A stretch of 64,000 bases of DNA from positions 62,001 through 126,000 of the forward strand of contig NZ_JAGGPT010000002.1 of assembly GCF_018613715.1 (NCBI RefSeq), written 5' to 3'. Shown here one piece after another: positions 62,764 through 64,000 of this stretch. The translations under genes and the position numbers were made by a program. Positions within the stretch are counted from its first letter, which is position 1, and every line of letters starts with the position of its first letter. Below the pieces are notes generated by a model. That model was not told where the DNA came from. It saw only the letters and a list, made by a program, of their open reading frames with translations, and did no database searches. The DNA is from Chryseobacterium sp. ISL-6. GTDB lineage: Bacteria; Bacteroidota; Bacteroidia; Flavobacteriales; Weeksellaceae.

Positions 62764-63786
62764 ATGATCACAACAAAGTATTTTAATTATAAACAAGTTT
62801 TACATTTGGCAGGTGCCCATTTGATATGGCTTACATGCTGGTGTACCTTAGTGGTAGCGCTTTTTTATTTTTTTGACTGGGAATGGATGGTCATTCCATG
62901 GATTCCGGTAGCTTTAGTAGGAACTGCGGTAGCTTTCTTTGTTGGTTTCAAAAACAATCAGGCTTATGATAGGCTTTGGGAAGCCAGAAAAATATGGGGA
63001 AGCATTGTGAATTCCAGCCGATCATTTAGTTCTATGATGTATGCTTTTACTACTGAAAATGGAGACTCAGACCGTTTGAATATAAAAAGAAAGGAAATAG
63101 TGTACCGCCATATTGCATGGCTTTACACTTTCCGTGAACAGTTGTTAGTTCCTACAGAATGGGAACACATTAGCCTGACCAGACATTTCGGAGCCGTTAA
63201 TCAAAAACGTCACAGGCTTATAAAAGCAGGATTTCCTGATTATGGCAGAACTTTACTTTTTCAAAGGAAATACCTGTCTGAAGAAGAATTCAATTTACAA
63301 TCAGAGTATAAAAATTTTGCAACCTACCTCATTTCAAAACAGGCAAAAGAAATCAATGATTTAAAGAATAACAATTACATTTCGGATTTTAACCAGATGC
63401 AGCTTCAGACCTGCCTTAATGAATTTTATGAACATCAAGGGAGAGCGGAGAGAATAAAAAAATTTCCATCACCAAGACAATTTGCAAATACGGGATTTAT
63501 CCTTATTGTTATTTTTATTATACTCCTTCCATTGGGTTTAGTAAATGAATTTGCAAGATTAGGTGTTTGGGGACTATGGACCTGTATCCCTTTCTGTGTT
63601 GTTGTCGGATGGCTTTATATTGTTATGGAATTAGTGGGAGACTATTCTGAAAACCCTTTTGCCGGACTGATGTTTGATATTCCAATGCTTTCCATTTGCC
63701 GAACAATAGAAATCGATCTACTACAAATGATGGGTGAAGAAGATCTTCCAGATCCTATCTTATCAAAACAAGGAGTTTTAGTCTAA
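62764..63786 (+). CDS. Bestrophin-family ion channel
   Basis: 340 residues. Bestrophin relatives in bacteria form pentameric cation or anion channels. The hallmark segment FVGFKNNQAYDRLWEARKIW, followed by GSIVNSSRSF, is present, with hydrophobic helices near 25-60 and 235-290 and a C-terminal SENPFAGLMFDIPMLSICRTIE in shortened form. The stop overlaps the stop of the convergent Lrp gene by 4 nt. Ion preference and trigger cannot be told from sequence. Confidence 0.93.
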   Translation: MITTKYFNYKQVLHLAGAHLIWLTCWCTLVVALFYFFDWEWMVIPWIPVALVGTAVAFFVGFKNNQAYDRLWEARKIWGSIVNSSRSFSSMMYAFTTENGDSDRLNIKRKEIVYRHIAWLYTFREQLLVPTEWEHISLTRHFGAVNQKRHRLIKAGFPDYGRTLLFQRKYLSEEEFNLQSEYKNFATYLISKQAKEINDLKNNNYISDFNQMQLQTCLNEFYEHQGRAERIKKFPSPRQFANTGFILIVIFIILLPLGLVNEFARLGVWGLWTCIPFCVVVGWLYIVMELVGDYSENPFAGLMFDIPMLSICRTIEIDLLQMMGEEDLPDPILSKQGVLV

Positions 63787-64000
63787 AGAATAACGGCTGT
63801 TGTATTTTTCACTTCAGAAATCATAAAGGAGCTGTGTGTACTTGCTATGTGCTGTAAAGTGGTCAGTTTTGTCAACATAAAGTTGCGGTAATCCGCCATA
63901 TCCTGTACACAAATTTTAAGAATATAATCGTAGTCACCACTTACGTGAAAGCATTCTGTAACTTCCTGCAAGTCCATTACCTCTTTTTCAAATTGTAAAA
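63783..64000 (-). CDS. Lrp/AsnC-family regulator, C-terminal part
   Basis: Only the last 72 codons are in the window; the gene continues past the right edge. FEKEVMDLQEVTECFHVSGD, then YDYILKICVQDMADYRNFML and LQHIASTHSSFMISEVKNTT are the RAM (ligand-binding and oligomerisation) domain of Lrp/AsnC regulators. The helix-turn-helix domain should lie beyond the edge. It may sense an amino acid. Tail-to-tail overlap of 4 nt with the bestrophin gene. Confidence 0.93.
   Translation of the reverse strand, partial: LQFEKEVMDLQEVTECFHVSGDYDYILKICVQDMADYRNFMLTKLTTLQHIASTHSSFMISEVKNTTAVIL

Noticed and set aside
1..64000. CRISPR arrays, tRNA or rRNA genes, transposases, integrases and prophage genes
   Set aside because: I looked for direct repeats with spacers, cloverleaf-like segments and characteristic protein motifs in the gaps and found none.

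Overview
The window looks like a chromosomal segment of a Bacteroidota bacterium of the flavobacterial type, most likely a Chryseobacterium-like member of the Weeksellaceae. This is inferred from low GC, many copies of the Bacteroidota promoter box TAnnTTTG close to start codons, near absence of Shine-Dalgarno sequences, and many proteins with type IX secretion (T9SS) C-terminal sorting domains. I see no rRNA, tRNA, CRISPR array, integrase, transposase or prophage. The DNA is mostly housekeeping genes interleaved with a dense set of secreted proteins.

Layout. 1-1188: 5' part of an M36 metallopeptidase gene. 1428-3224: rpsA with a leader of about 120 nt. 3225-3941: gene-free stretch holding a nested inverted-repeat element. 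3942-8854: DEAD-box helicase, SMP-30-like lipoprotein, ccoG, AraC regulator. 8999-11671: secreted zinc metallopeptidase. 12062-14544: MerR regulator, NlpE-like lipoprotein, repeat helix-hairpin-helix protein. 18777 down to 14624: minus-strand run ftsX, DUF3098, uppP, truB, outer-membrane protein, rluF. 18869-19639: rsmA. 19716-28371: three tandem choice-of-anchor L proteins with type B sorting domains. 28615-32367: DUF1003 coiled-coil protein, TIGR02757 protein, rnz, rdgB, CPBP protease. 32656-34248: prfC. 34327-37074: a second secreted metallopeptidase behind a small lipoprotein gene. 37480-43130: DUF4349 lipoprotein, oxalate-decarboxylase-type bicupin, small membrane protein, acyl-CoA dehydrogenase, acyl-CoA ligase. 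43464-46431: cysteine-free zinc-ribbon relative, Nif3-like protein, potassium channel, 52-residue membrane protein. 46494-52916: three tandem adhesin-like T9SS proteins. 53262-57929: DnaE with a fused DnaQ-type exonuclease. 58267-63786: secreted subtilase, fused E1 alpha/beta 2-oxoacid dehydrogenase, bestrophin. 63783-64000: partial Lrp/AsnC regulator.

How the genes work together. At least eight genes encode T9SS cargo (two reprolysin-like peptidases, one subtilase, three choice-of-anchor L proteins, three FnIII/PPC adhesin-like proteins), and the truncated M36 peptidase is probably another. No T9SS machinery gene is present, so the cargo must use a secretion apparatus encoded elsewhere. The two tandem triplets look like local duplication followed by divergence; each copy keeps its own terminator. 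The acyl-CoA ligase and acyl-CoA dehydrogenase are divergent neighbours and fit fatty-acid activation and the first oxidation step.

I did not find an undescribed multi-gene system that I can defend. The items most worth a second look are the nested repeat at 3503-3752, the acidic isoleucine-heptad coiled coil on a DUF1003 membrane protein, the lipoprotein gene abutting a protease gene, the exonuclease-DnaE fusion with a degenerate PHP domain, the palindrome over the E1 promoter, and several genes whose promoter box sits so close to ATG that the mRNA is probably leaderless.
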